Shown: positions 44,574-52,405 of the stretch, piece after piece
Position numbering within the stretch: position 1 is the first letter of the stretch
How the letters are laid out: every line of letters starts with the position of its first letter
Assembly (NCBI RefSeq): GCF_009766005.1
Contig: NZ_LMUK01000041.1
Span: 456,619 to 520,618 of the forward strand
DNA: 64,000 nt
Direction of reading: 5' to 3'
Origin: Bradyrhizobium sp. S69
Lineage (GTDB): Bacteria > Pseudomonadota > Alphaproteobacteria > Rhizobiales > Xanthobacteraceae
Made by a program: the position numbers and the translations under genes
The notes under the pieces: model-generated
The model's database searches: none
What the model was told of the DNA's origin: nothing
Seen by the model: only the letters and a program-made list of their open reading frames with translations

Positions 44574-44618
44574 GCGGAGATAGCTTCACGCGCTCTCAGG
44601 ATGACAGGGCATTGGCGC

Positions 44619-45815
44619 TCACGCCACCTGGGTGTGCGCTTCCGCGACGTATTCCGGATCGACTTCGCAGATCACGCGGTTGCGGCCGTTGCGCTTGGCG
44701 GCATAGAGGCAGGCGTCGGCGCGTTCGATCAGCGAATCGGTATCGTCGCTGGGCTTGAGGATCGAGACGCCGACCGAAATGGTGACGCGGCCGAGAATTT
44801 CGCCGGTCGATTTCTTCTTCAGCTCTTTCGACATCACGGCGCGACGGATGTGGTCGGCAACCGTCAGCGCCTGGCGCAGCGCGGTATTCGGCAGCACGAC
44901 CGCGAATTCCTCGCCGCCATAGCGCGCGGTGATGTCCTGGCCCTTGATGGTTTGCTTCAGCGACATGCCGACCAGGCGCAGCACCTGGTCGCCGGTCAAA
45001 TGGCCGTAGGAATCGTTGAATGATTTGAAATGATCGATATCGAACATCAGCAGCGAGAGCGGCTGGCCGCTGGCGAGCGCGCTCTGTACGGCGTGCTCGA
45101 TCGAACGATCGAAATATTTGCGGTTGCCGAGGCCGGTCAAGGGATCGGTCAGGCTCTCGGCCCGGATCGCCTCGAGGCTGTGCTGCAGATTGCTGATTTC
45201 CGTTTTCGACAGCGCCAGCCGTGTTTCCAGCGCTTTGTTGGTGTCGCGCATTTCGCGCGTGGCCTTCACCAGCGTTTGGATGACGGTCTTGACCTGGTCG
45301 TGATTGTCGGCGGCCGCGAGCGTGTTCGCGGCACCCGACAGGCTGGCGTCGTAGCTCGCCGACATGCCAAGGGCGTCGGTGATCAGGGTCATCACGTCGT
45401 CGATTTCACCGATCACGCGCGCGCCGACCTTGTCGATGCGGTCGGTGGTCTTGATCTGGGAAAGGTAGGTTTCGTAAATCTGTTCGAGATCGGCCTCGGT
45501 CAGTTTGCCGTTGCGGGCCAGCGTCTCGTTGATGATCTTGTTGAGGGGAGAATTGTATCCGGTCGCATAAACGTACCAGATCTCGTAATTGCGGGGGACG
45601 GCGGTTTGCCGGAGCGACTTGATCTGACCAAGCGCCACTTCCGCGAAGGCCAATGTGCGTTCGTGTTCGTCGAGCACTTCATGTCCCCAAATAGCGAGCG
45701 TTCTGCCCGTCGTACCAACCGCAATATCCAGAAATAATGCGATCAAGCTAACGGAGGAGAGTGAACGGCCGGTAAACGGGTTCCCTCGGCTGATTGTCGC
45801 AGCCGAATGCAGCAT
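44619..45815 (-). CDS. GGDEF domain diguanylate cyclase
   Basis: A 398-residue cytoplasmic protein. An uncharacterised helical N-terminal region (about residues 35-210, ending in a coiled coil) precedes a GGDEF domain with the intact active site GGEEF in TARYGGEEFAVVL. It should make cyclic di-GMP. The inhibitory I-site position reads KGQD instead of RxxD, so product inhibition may be weakened. No transmembrane segment. The start is uncertain: ATG 45815 is used, but clear coding character begins about 30 codons later. It lies 65 bp downstream of the helicase gene. Confidence 0.87.
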   Translation of the reverse strand: MLHSAATISRGNPFTGRSLSSVSLIALFLDIAVGTTGRTLAIWGHEVLDEHERTLAFAEVALGQIKSLRQTAVPRNYEIWYVYATGYNSPLNKIINETLARNGKLTEADLEQIYETYLSQIKTTDRIDKVGARVIGEIDDVMTLITDALGMSASYDASLSGAANTLAAADNHDQVKTVIQTLVKATREMRDTNKALETRLALSKTEISNLQHSLEAIRAESLTDPLTGLGNRKYFDRSIEHAVQSALASGQPLSLLMFDIDHFKSFNDSYGHLTGDQVLRLVGMSLKQTIKGQDITARYGGEEFAVVLPNTALRQALTVADHIRRAVMSKELKKKSTGEILGRVTISVGVSILKPSDDTDSLIERADACLYAAKRNGRNRVICEVDPEYVAEAHTQVA

Positions 45816-45880
45816 GAAGATTGGGCTTCTGTCTGCTCAGGCTTTGCCGGAGCAGACATTGTCGGATCGGCTTTGCCGGA

Positions 45881-47347
45881 TCAAACCCGGGCGCGAACCG
45901 GCCGCAACAGGAAGGCCGGCAGATGCGAATGATCGGCGGGCTCCGATGCTGCATCGCGGGGGGCACGTGCCGCCTCGGCGCGACCGATCGAGGGCGTACG
46001 CGAAGCCGGGGGAGCGCTGGGCGGGGTAAAAGCCGCCGCGGGAGCCTGCTGCGGCTGCGGGGCCGAAGGGCGGTCGCGGTCGCCGCTGGAGCGTTGGCGC
46101 TCGCGGTCACCGCGGCGCGGCTTGCGGCCACCGCGCGAACCTTCGCGCGTGCGCGGCTCGCGGGGCTGTTCGGTATCGCGGCTGTGGGCTTCGCTCGCAC
46201 CACCCTCCGAGGGCTCGATCGCGGCGCCGCCATCGGCGTGGGGAATGGTTTGCCCGGTCAGCTTTTCGATCGCGACCATCGACTTCTGGTCGAGCGGCGT
46301 GACGATCGAGATCGCGGTACCGGCACGGCCGGCACGGCCGGTGCGGCCGATGCGGTGGACGTAATCGTCGGCATGATGGGGAACGTCGAAATTGAACACA
46401 TGGCTCACCGCCGGGATATCGAGGCCACGGGCGGCGACGTCGGAGGCGACCAGCAGCGGGATTTCACCGTTGCGGAATTGATTGAGGGCCGCGGTACGCG
46501 CCGACTGATCCATGTCGCCATGCAGGGCGCCGACGCTGAAGCCGTGCTTTTGCAGCGACTTGTAGAGCAAGGCGACTTCACGCTTGCGGTTGCAGAAGAT
46601 GATGGCGTTCTGCAGATCCTTGGCATCGCGCAACAGGCGGCGGAGCACGTCGCGCTTCTCGTGCGGCTCGCGGCCGACCGCGACCTGAAACTGCGATACG
46701 CCCACGGCGGTGGTGGCGGGCCTCGAGACTTCGATCTTCTCGGGATTGTGCAGGAAGGTTTCGGTGATGCGGCGGATTTCGGCGGGCATGGTCGCCGTGA
46801 AGAACAGCGTCTGCCGCGTGAACGGGATCATCTTGCAGATGCGCTCGATGTCCGGAATGAAGCCCATGTCCAGCATGCGGTCGGCTTCATCGATGACCAA
46901 CAGTTCGACGCCGGTGAGAAGCAGGCCGCCGCGCTCGGTGTGGTCGAGCAGCCGGCCGGGCGTTGCGATCAGCACGTCGACGCCACGGGTCAATTTGGTG
47001 TCCTGGTCGCCGAACGAGACGCCGCCGATCAACAGCGCGACATTGAGTTTCTGGCCAGCGCCGTATTTGTCGAAATTCTCCTTCACCTGGGCGGCGAGTT
47101 CGCGCGTCGGTTCAAGGATCAGCGTGCGGGGCATTCGGGCGCGGGCGCGGCCCTTTTCCAGCATGGTGAGCATCGGAAGGACGAAGGCCGCGGTCTTGCC
47201 GGTGCCGGTCTGGGCAATGCCGAGAACGTCTCGGCGGGCCAGAACATGGGGGATCGCCTGTTCCTGAATGGGAGTAGGGGTGGTGTAGCCGGTGGCCGCG
47301 ACGGCGGCGAGCACCTTGTCGGACAAGCCAAGATGGGAAAAGGACAT
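45881..47347 (-). CDS. DEAD-box ATP-dependent RNA helicase (RhlE-like)
   Basis: A 488-residue RNA helicase for ribosome assembly or RNA turnover. The Q motif is in TPTPIQEQAI, motif I AQTGTGKT, motif II DEAD, motif III TAT (FFTATMP), and motif VI HRIGRTGRAGRAG. About 110 C-terminal residues are Arg/Gly/Pro-rich and disordered, typical of RhlE-type RNA-binding tails. Possibly a degradosome partner of the RNase E in this window, which is inference. A 404-bp upstream region may include a long leader. Confidence 0.93.
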   Translation of the reverse strand: MSFSHLGLSDKVLAAVAATGYTTPTPIQEQAIPHVLARRDVLGIAQTGTGKTAAFVLPMLTMLEKGRARARMPRTLILEPTRELAAQVKENFDKYGAGQKLNVALLIGGVSFGDQDTKLTRGVDVLIATPGRLLDHTERGGLLLTGVELLVIDEADRMLDMGFIPDIERICKMIPFTRQTLFFTATMPAEIRRITETFLHNPEKIEVSRPATTAVGVSQFQVAVGREPHEKRDVLRRLLRDAKDLQNAIIFCNRKREVALLYKSLQKHGFSVGALHGDMDQSARTAALNQFRNGEIPLLVASDVAARGLDIPAVSHVFNFDVPHHADDYVHRIGRTGRAGRAGTAISIVTPLDQKSMVAIEKLTGQTIPHADGGAAIEPSEGGASEAHSRDTEQPREPRTREGSRGGRKPRRGDRERQRSSGDRDRPSAPQPQQAPAAAFTPPSAPPASRTPSIGRAEAARAPRDAASEPADHSHLPAFLLRPVRARV

Positions 47348-47751
47348 TGAGCCTCTGGTAGATACCGCCGCTTGGAATCTCAGAAAAAGCTGTCGCGCTC
47401 AACCCCGGAACGGCACGCAAATTTGCACGGGGTTTTTGGTTACGCAGACAGGCGGCTTAATCAAAGCATCGCGTTTCGATACCGGGCCGCGTCAAGCCGG
47501 AACATAGGGGCGAATTGGCCAAAGTCAATGGAGCTGGTCGGGAAGCATCGAAAAAGCTTAATGTTTCTGCACATTGGCGGCGTCTTGGACGGTGTTTTGG
47601 GCGGTGTTTTGGGTTGGTTCCGAGAACGCTCGGGGTGTCACGAAAGCTTCGTTTTTGCTCCACCTGCCGCGCCCGGTTCCGCTACGCTGAAGCGGCCGAA
47701 TCGGCCCGCATTTGAGGGGGCGGTGGGCGGCGCTGGCACACGGGCGAGGGC
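47348..47751. other. Divergent intergenic region upstream of the helicase
   Basis: 404 bases with no gene that I can support. It contains a short direct repeat GGTGTTTTGGG (about 47591-47612). A long helicase leader, as in cold-regulated helicases, is possible but not shown. Confidence 0.4.
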
Positions 47752-48339
47752 ATGTTCCCAAAGGCGCGTCTCGATACGCTAAGCGACGGAATCTACAGCG
47801 TCGCCATGACGCGATTGGTGCTCGATGTCCGGCTGCCGGATGATTTCCATCCGCAGGACGGCAACGAATTGCTGCGCGGCCTGATCGCGCTGTGGCCGAA
47901 ATTCCTGCCCTATGTGCTGAGCTTCGGCGTGCTCGGGCTGCGCTGGCTCGCCAATATCCAGATCAGGACACGCGCCGAATTCGTCAGCCGCGAATACACC
48001 TCTTGGTGGCTGTTCTACCTTCTGCTCATCACCTGCGTGCCGTTCACCACCATGGTGGTCGGCCGCTACGGGCATTTCGCGCCGGCGATCTGGCTTTACG
48101 CCGGCCATACCCTGCTGATTGCCGCGGTCGGGCTGCGCTTGATCCTGATCACGCCGCATCTGGAGCAGGGCGAGCATTTGCGCGAACGGCAATTGTCGGC
48201 GGTGCTGCTGATGGGCCTTTCAGTGCTGGCGATCGCGCTCAGTTTTGTTCACCCGCGGCTGGCGCTATGGGTTCTTGTCCTGAATTTCGCCGCGCCGCTC
48301 GTGCACAGATGGCGCCGTCCGGCCAGCGTGCCGGATTGA
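47752..48339 (+). CDS. TMEM175/DUF1211 family membrane protein
   Basis: A 195-residue integral membrane protein with about five or six helices. The N-terminal LSDGIYSVAMTRLVLDVRLP is the family pore-helix motif (F/L-SDG...), as in bacterial TMEM175-type potassium channels. It is a candidate K+-permeable channel. The start ATG 47752 lies right before that motif; its ribosome site (GAGGG) is unusually close, so the true start may differ slightly. Confidence 0.82.
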   Translation: MFPKARLDTLSDGIYSVAMTRLVLDVRLPDDFHPQDGNELLRGLIALWPKFLPYVLSFGVLGLRWLANIQIRTRAEFVSREYTSWWLFYLLLITCVPFTTMVVGRYGHFAPAIWLYAGHTLLIAAVGLRLILITPHLEQGEHLRERQLSAVLLMGLSVLAIALSFVHPRLALWVLVLNFAAPLVHRWRRPASVPD

Positions 48340-48463
48340 ACCGGCCAGAACGGAACTAGCAAGAACTGAACTACCAAGAATTGAACCGGCAAGACCGGTT
48401 TGCCGACCAAGGCACGGGTGGTTTGTGCGCGCCGGGGATGGATTGGATCAAGCGGGAAGTGCG

Positions 48464-49981
48464 ATGATGAATTGGCTGCCGTTTCGAGCAGCGCTGGTTG
48501 CAGGCCTGGCTGCGTCCCTGATGGCGTTGGCGCAGCCGGCGCACGCCGAAAAGCGCGTCGCGCTGGTGATCGGCAACAACGACTACAAGAACGTTCCTAA
48601 GCTGCAAAAGGCGGTCAACGACGCCCGCACCATGGGCGAGACGCTCAAGCAATTGGGTTTCAGCGTGATGGTCGCCGAGAACCAGACCCGGCAGGCGTTC
48701 AGCGAAAGCCTGCTGGCGTTCGACGCCGCGGTTGGGCCCGGCGATACCGCGTTCTTCTTTTACGCCGGCCACGGCTTTGAAATCGCCGGCCAGAATTTCC
48801 TGCTGCCGACCGACGTGCCGGCCGCCGGCGAAGGCCAGGAAGAGCTGGTGCGCGATGCCTCGGTGCTCGCCGATCGCATCATCGAGCGGCTGCAGAACAA
48901 GAACGTGCGCACGGCGATCCTGGTGTTCGATGCCTGCCGCAACAATCCATTCGAGCGCGCGGGCACGCGGGCGTTGGCGGGCGGCGGCGGACTGGCGCCG
49001 ATGACGCAATTGCCGGAAGGGGTGTTCTCGGTGTTTTCGGCAGGCCCCCGGCAGACCGCGCTCGATCGTCTCTCGAACACCGACGACAATCCGAATTCGG
49101 TGTTTACGCGCACGTTCTCAAAGGAGCTGCTGCAACCCGGCGAGAATATGGTCCAGGTCGCCCAGCACACCCGCCGGCTGGTCAGCGAGATGGCCGAGAC
49201 CGTGAACCACAAGCAGATCCCGGTTTATTTCGACCAGATGGTCGATGACGTCTTCCTCAACGGCCTGGCAAAGGGGCTGCCGGAAGCGGCGACCAAGCCG
49301 CAGCAGCCTGCCGCGCCGCAGCAGCAGGTCGCGGCGTTGCCGCCGGTGCCGGCGCCGCGCGCACCGCCATCGAACGAGACCGTCAACGCGCCGATCGCGC
49401 TGTTCTCGCGCCACAATGGCGGCTGGACCGTGGTGTTCTCGATCCTCGATCCGACGCTCGGGATTTCCTGGCGGATGGGGGACGCCGGTGACTTCCGCGA
49501 GACCGGCTTTCTGGACACGCTCGATCCGCGAACCCGCAAGCGAATGCCCAACCCGTCGATCGAGATGTCCGCCGATGCGCCGGCGGCCACGCTTCAGGTT
49601 CGCTATGTCGATCTGTCGGGCGAGATGCAGGGGCCTTTTCCGATCAAGTTCGATCCGGAAGCGGCCCTGATCCACGACCAGCGCAAAATCCTCGACATGA
49701 CCGCGACGAGCTGGCTGTCGTTTCGCGAGTTCAACGGATTGCTGGTCTATTACACCCAGCTGATGTCGTATCGCTGCGCGATCCGCGAGGCGCGCGTCGG
49801 CATCGACACCGCGGTGCCCGACAAGGTTTTGAAGATGCCGCCGTGCGATCCCAGGGATCCCAGCGTTATTCCGGGCGACGCGGTGCCGTATCTCAAATTG
49901 CCGCCCGCAACCAAATCGGTATCGGTTGAGTTGACCTATCGCGACGGCAGCGTGTCCGAGATCAAAAGCTTCCGTCGTTAG
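48464..49981 (+). CDS. Exported caspase-family (C14-like) protein
   Basis: A 505-residue protein with a signal peptide (cleavage likely after QPAHA, about residue 28). The caspase p20-like domain (about 29-260) begins KRVALVIGNNDYKNVPKL and has the catalytic dyad His103 (YAGHGFEI) and Cys158 (FDACRNNPF). A Pro/Gln/Ala linker and a beta-rich C-terminal domain of about 190 residues follow. Such metacaspase-like proteins usually cleave after Arg or Lys, and exported ones are known in rhizobia, function unclear. GGGAAG precedes ATG 48464. A second caspase-fold protein lies at 17316-20492. Confidence 0.88.
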   Translation: MMNWLPFRAALVAGLAASLMALAQPAHAEKRVALVIGNNDYKNVPKLQKAVNDARTMGETLKQLGFSVMVAENQTRQAFSESLLAFDAAVGPGDTAFFFYAGHGFEIAGQNFLLPTDVPAAGEGQEELVRDASVLADRIIERLQNKNVRTAILVFDACRNNPFERAGTRALAGGGGLAPMTQLPEGVFSVFSAGPRQTALDRLSNTDDNPNSVFTRTFSKELLQPGENMVQVAQHTRRLVSEMAETVNHKQIPVYFDQMVDDVFLNGLAKGLPEAATKPQQPAAPQQQVAALPPVPAPRAPPSNETVNAPIALFSRHNGGWTVVFSILDPTLGISWRMGDAGDFRETGFLDTLDPRTRKRMPNPSIEMSADAPAATLQVRYVDLSGEMQGPFPIKFDPEAALIHDQRKILDMTATSWLSFREFNGLLVYYTQLMSYRCAIREARVGIDTAVPDKVLKMPPCDPRDPSVIPGDAVPYLKLPPATKSVSVELTYRDGSVSEIKSFRR

Positions 49982-50019
49982 ATTAGGATTTGTTTGAAGC
50001 GGCGGGCGGGCAAGTTCGT

Positions 50020-50153
50020 CACCTCGCCCGCTTGGGGGGAGAGGTCGAAATTCGCAAAGCGAATTTCGGGTGAGGGGGCCTATCCGCGAGTCAGAACTCG
50101 TTGCAAGAGCCCCTCACCCCACCCTCTCCCCGCAAGAGCGGGGCGAGGGAGAA
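50020..50153. repeat. Palindromic intergenic repeat, family C
   Basis: CCTCGCCCGCTTGGGGGGAGAGGTCG opens on the left in two halves, and GCCCCTCACCCCACCCTCTCC with GAGCGGGGCGAGG close on the right. An internal GAAATTCGC/GCGAATTTC hairpin is at about 50047-50067. It lies between the convergent caspase-like and SDR genes. Confidence 0.65.
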
Positions 50154-50163
50154 GTGACGGAGG

Positions 50164-50933
50164 CTATCCCGAAACGGAAAAGCCGCCATCGACCGGAATC
50201 GCGGTGCCGGTCACAAAATCCGAGGCCGCCGAACTCAGGAACACCGCAATTCCGGCGAAGTCGGCGATATCGCCCCAGCGTGCCGCGGGCGTGCGCGCCA
50301 GCACCTTGTCGTGCAGCCCATCGATCTGTTGCCGCGCGCCCTTGGTCAGGTCGGTGTCGATCCAGCCCGGCAGCACGGCATTGGCCTGGATGTTGTCGGC
50401 GGCCCAGGCACACGCGCAGGCGCGGGTGAACTGCACGATACCGCCCTTGCTCGCGGCGTAAGCCGGGGCGAAGCTCGCGCCGAAGATCGACATCATCGAA
50501 CCGATGTTGATGATCTTGCCGCCGCCGGCGGCCTTCATGGCCGGGTAAACCGCCTTCGAGCACAGGAAGGCGCTGGTCAGGTTGGTGTGGAGGACGCGGT
50601 CCCATTCCTCGATCTCGAGCGCCTGTGGCGGCTTGCGAATATTGATGCCGGCGTTGTTGACGAGAATATCGATGCGGCCGAGCTCGCTCGTGACGCGTTC
50701 GACCATGGCCGTGACGGCGCCTTTGTCGGTGACGTCGGTGACAACTGAGATCGCCTTGACGCCGTGCCGTCCCAATTCGGCGACTGCTTCATTCGACTTC
50801 GCCTGATTACGCGCGACGATCGCAATCGCAGCGCCGGCCTCGGCAAGCCCGCGCGCCATGCCAAGACCGATCCGCCATTGCCGCCGGTCACGATCGCGAC
50901 CTTGCCGCTGAGATCGAACAGTTTCGCCGTCAT
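50164..50933 (-). pseudogene. SDR-family oxidoreductase with a single-base frameshift
   Basis: Short-chain dehydrogenase/reductase of about 256 residues. The N-terminus MTAKLFDLSGKVAIVTGG (ATG 50933, GGGGA upstream) and the rest, beginning IGLGMARGLAEAG, are in different frames. They join perfectly if one base is restored near 50872, inside the TGGNGGIG cofactor loop. The remainder is intact: NNAG, the catalytic Tyr-Lys in YAASKGG, and the end VDGGFSVSG. Either a recent mutation or a sequencing error in a short C-run. It resembles gluconate or 3-oxoacyl reductases; the substrate is unknown. Confidence 0.85.
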
Positions 50934-51037
50934 GAGCATTCCCCATTGTTGTTGGGCGGGCAGGCGACTTCGCCAGGCCCACCAGGTTGGTCATGGATTC
51001 AATATCAAGGCTTTATCAGGCTTTGATGTCGCGCGCT

Positions 51038-51223
51038 TCAGCGCTTGCTCTGCCAGATCAGGATCAGGCCGAGCCCGCTTAAGGCGGCGCCATAGCCTGC
51101 CCATTGGAGCTGGCTGATCATGAAGCTCGATGCCGGCCAGCGGATCACGCCGGTGCCCTGGCCGATCCAGAGCAGTCCGATGGCGAGCGCAACAAGGCCG
51201 ACGGTCAGAAGCAAATTGCGCAT
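51038..51223 (-). CDS. Small two-helix membrane protein
   Basis: 61 residues with two predicted transmembrane helices (LLLTVGLVALAIGLLWIG and WAGYGAALSGLGLILIW) joined by a short loop RWPASSFM. GAGGA lies 8 bases before ATG 51223. Small hypothetical proteins of this form are common in bradyrhizobia. Function unknown. Confidence 0.7.
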   Translation of the reverse strand: MRNLLLTVGLVALAIGLLWIGQGTGVIRWPASSFMISQLQWAGYGAALSGLGLILIWQSKR

Positions 51224-51354
51224 CAATTGATCCTCATCGGCACTGGCCGCGCGGCGCCCCAGCGCAACAGGCGTCAGAGTGGCGCATGGCTAACTACGGA
51301 GCAAGGGCGGATGAGGTTTTCGAATTTTCGCGCCGCGCCCTTCATCAGGGCACA

Positions 51355-51384
51355 AAAAAGCCCCGGACGATGCCGGGGCTTTTT
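51355..51384 (-). terminator. Rho-independent terminator of the outer-membrane protein gene
   Basis: A 12-bp stem (AAAAAGCCCCGG with CCGGGGCTTTTT) has a 6-base loop and a T-run on the minus strand, 34 bp after the stop at 51418. Confidence 0.85.
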
Positions 51385-51417
51385 ATCAGATCAGTAAAGA
51401 CCTCAGTACTTGAACGA

Positions 51418-52203
51418 TCAGTACTTGGCGACGACCGGGCCACCCCAGTTGAAGCGGTAGACCAGCGAGGTGCTGACGGTCTGAACCAGGGAGTCGTTGA
51501 AGTTGTTGGTAATGCCGGTCGGCAGATTGGTGCCGTCGGCGAGTACGTTGATGCTCTTGTTGCCGTAGTAGGCAGCGCGATATTCGGTCTTCATGAACCA
51601 GCCGGGCGAGGTGATGCCGAAGATGTTCAGGTTGTTTTCGACGCCGCCGCCGATGAACCAGCCTTCACCCGTGAAGCCACCGGTGTGGAGACCCGACGGA
51701 GTGACGGTGACCGGGTTGAGCAAGGTCGAGCCAGACCAATCCGAACCGGTGTAACCCGCGTTGACGTAGGACAGAACGTTCGGCGCCACCAGATAGCCGA
51801 GGCGAGCACCTGCCGCCCAGGTATCGCGAAGCTTCTCGTTGCCGACGAGGCCACCATCCGAGATCGAACCCTTGATGCTGCCAAACTGACCGTCAGCGAG
51901 AATGCCGAAGACCCAGCTGCTGTTGAACTGCCAGTCGTAACCCGCGCCGACCGTGCCAAACACGCCATCGCCGCCCTGCTTGTTGTTTGCGCAGAGAACG
52001 CAATTGCCGGTCGCTGTGTTGGTGACGCCGGTGTTGGCGTCCCAGATGCCGCCGCCAGCGCCGCCGAAGATGTACAGGCCGGTCCAGCTCGGAGCGACCG
52101 CAATCGGCGCTGCCTTGGTGTAGGTACGGGCCGGAAGGTCAGCTGCAAAAGCCGATCCGCTAAAGGCCGCAACCGCGGTCAGAGCAAGCAGAAATTTTTT
52201 CAT
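51418..52203 (-). CDS. Outer-membrane beta-barrel protein (Omp25/31 type)
   Basis: A 261-residue protein with a signal peptide (cleavage after SGSAFA, residue 20). The mature part starts ADLPARTYTKAAP, as in rhizobial Omp25/31 immunogenic proteins, followed by alternating strands and a C-terminal VYRFNWGG..VVAKY strand ending in an aromatic residue. A loop near residue 68 carries a CVLC pair, unusual for this family. GAGGG precedes the start. Surface-exposed structural protein; no specific function is claimed. Confidence 0.87.
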   Translation of the reverse strand: MKKFLLALTAVAAFSGSAFAADLPARTYTKAAPIAVAPSWTGLYIFGGAGGGIWDANTGVTNTATGNCVLCANNKQGGDGVFGTVGAGYDWQFNSSWVFGILADGQFGSIKGSISDGGLVGNEKLRDTWAAGARLGYLVAPNVLSYVNAGYTGSDWSGSTLLNPVTVTPSGLHTGGFTGEGWFIGGGVENNLNIFGITSPGWFMKTEYRAAYYGNKSINVLADGTNLPTGITNNFNDSLVQTVSTSLVYRFNWGGPVVAKY

Positions 52204-52405
52204 TTTAATCCCTCAGCCAGTTAAGCGCCCGAATTCGACCGCTCGAGAATCTCGAAATCTTCTGTCCCTGTTATAGACGGTTTCGTTCCGAAAGCTGTTG
52301 CGCGGTAAGCACACCCGCCGGAAAACGGCCTGAAGACGGCTTTTGGGTGGTTTTGCTGGAATTCATGTAAGTATCTGTAACTACTTAAGAAAACTACAGG
52401 TAGGG

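Noticed and set aside
44437..44610. Repeat region considered as an insertion sequence or small RNA gene
   Set aside because: No transposase frame and no promoter or terminator were seen; the structure matches the other family A palindromes.
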